Below are positions 63,819-64,000 of a stretch of 64,000 nucleotides of DNA, piece by piece (the first letter of the stretch is position 1; each line of letters opens with the position of its first letter). The notes beneath the pieces are model-generated. The model searched no databases. It saw only the letters and a list, made by a program, of their open reading frames with translations, and was not told where the DNA came from. Source of the stretch: Malaya genurostris. Taxonomy: Eukaryota > Arthropoda > Insecta > Diptera > Culicidae. A program made the position numbers and the translations under genes. The DNA is taken from contig NC_080571.1 of the NCBI RefSeq assembly GCF_030247185.1, positions 30,425,753 to 30,489,752 on the forward strand. Reading direction: 5' to 3'.

Positions 63819-64000
63819 ATATCTGCTTGGCTGGTAAATCGTGCATCAAAATTCTTCCAGTATCATTTGCTAGCCGAGTGCAAATTACACTCGGAGCCAG
63901 GAAATTTCTGTACGAAAGGAATATTGCGAAAAAGTCTATTAGTTCAGTCATCTTAAGCAGTTTGCGTTTAGTGTGCACCTAGAAGTGAAATGTCAAAAAT

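Overview
The window is nuclear DNA from an insect, most likely a culicine mosquito and probably Aedes. This is inferred from A+T-rich sequence dominated by interspersed repeats, a dipteran-type intron/exon style, a full-length I-like LINE of a kind common in Aedes, a Gs1l gene closely resembling the Drosophila one, and a Delta-class GST. No database search was run; all identities come from reading motifs.

Layout. Positions 1-2742: a repeat copy, then the less repetitive upstream region of a zinc-finger/C-clamp gene (Glut4EF type, + strand). Its four recognisable coding exons are at 2743-2838, 2938-3035, 3118-3640 and 15420-15833. The 11.8 kb last intron contains an intronless Delta-class GST on the opposite strand (10110-10730), a rotted DD41D-like mariner fragment, two head-to-tail copies of a repeat starting CTAGCTGACCCG, and a TA-flanked MITE (14075-14999). 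From 15834 to about 20700 there is A-rich, CAA-rich, nearly repeat-free sequence that looks like a very long 3' UTR. A similar stretch lies at 29120-31760, beyond an 8 kb repeat block that includes an apparently intact mellifera-type mariner (24996-26297).

Positions 31.8-46.1 kb are a transposon graveyard. It holds a DD37E transposase fossil and a full-length LINE (38353-44371) with intact ORF1 and ORF2, a 12-bp target duplication, an Inr/DPE-like 5' end and a 16-bp tandem array in its 5' UTR.

From 46.3 to 55.2 kb the minus strand carries a small unrecognised spliced gene (46329-46772) and Gs1l, a pseudouridine-5'-phosphatase-like HAD hydrolase (47435-55152). Gs1l has two adjacent 219-bp cap-domain exons of identical phase that look mutually exclusive, and an upstream in-frame ATG that would add a mitochondrial-type presequence. 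Its 6.5 kb first intron holds a TA-flanked element that has captured two exons of an MBT-repeat gene; the same host repeat, without the insertion, is seen at 59.9 kb. The intron also has a 1.7 kb 11-bp minisatellite with phased A/T tracts.

The last 9 kb are mostly repeats: a fold-back element, repeat-family copies, and a tRNA-derived SINE-like sequence at the right edge. The two main genes have no evident functional link. Most of the interest is in exon-level innovation (Gs1l) and in transposon activity, including gene-fragment capture, nesting and a possibly live mariner.
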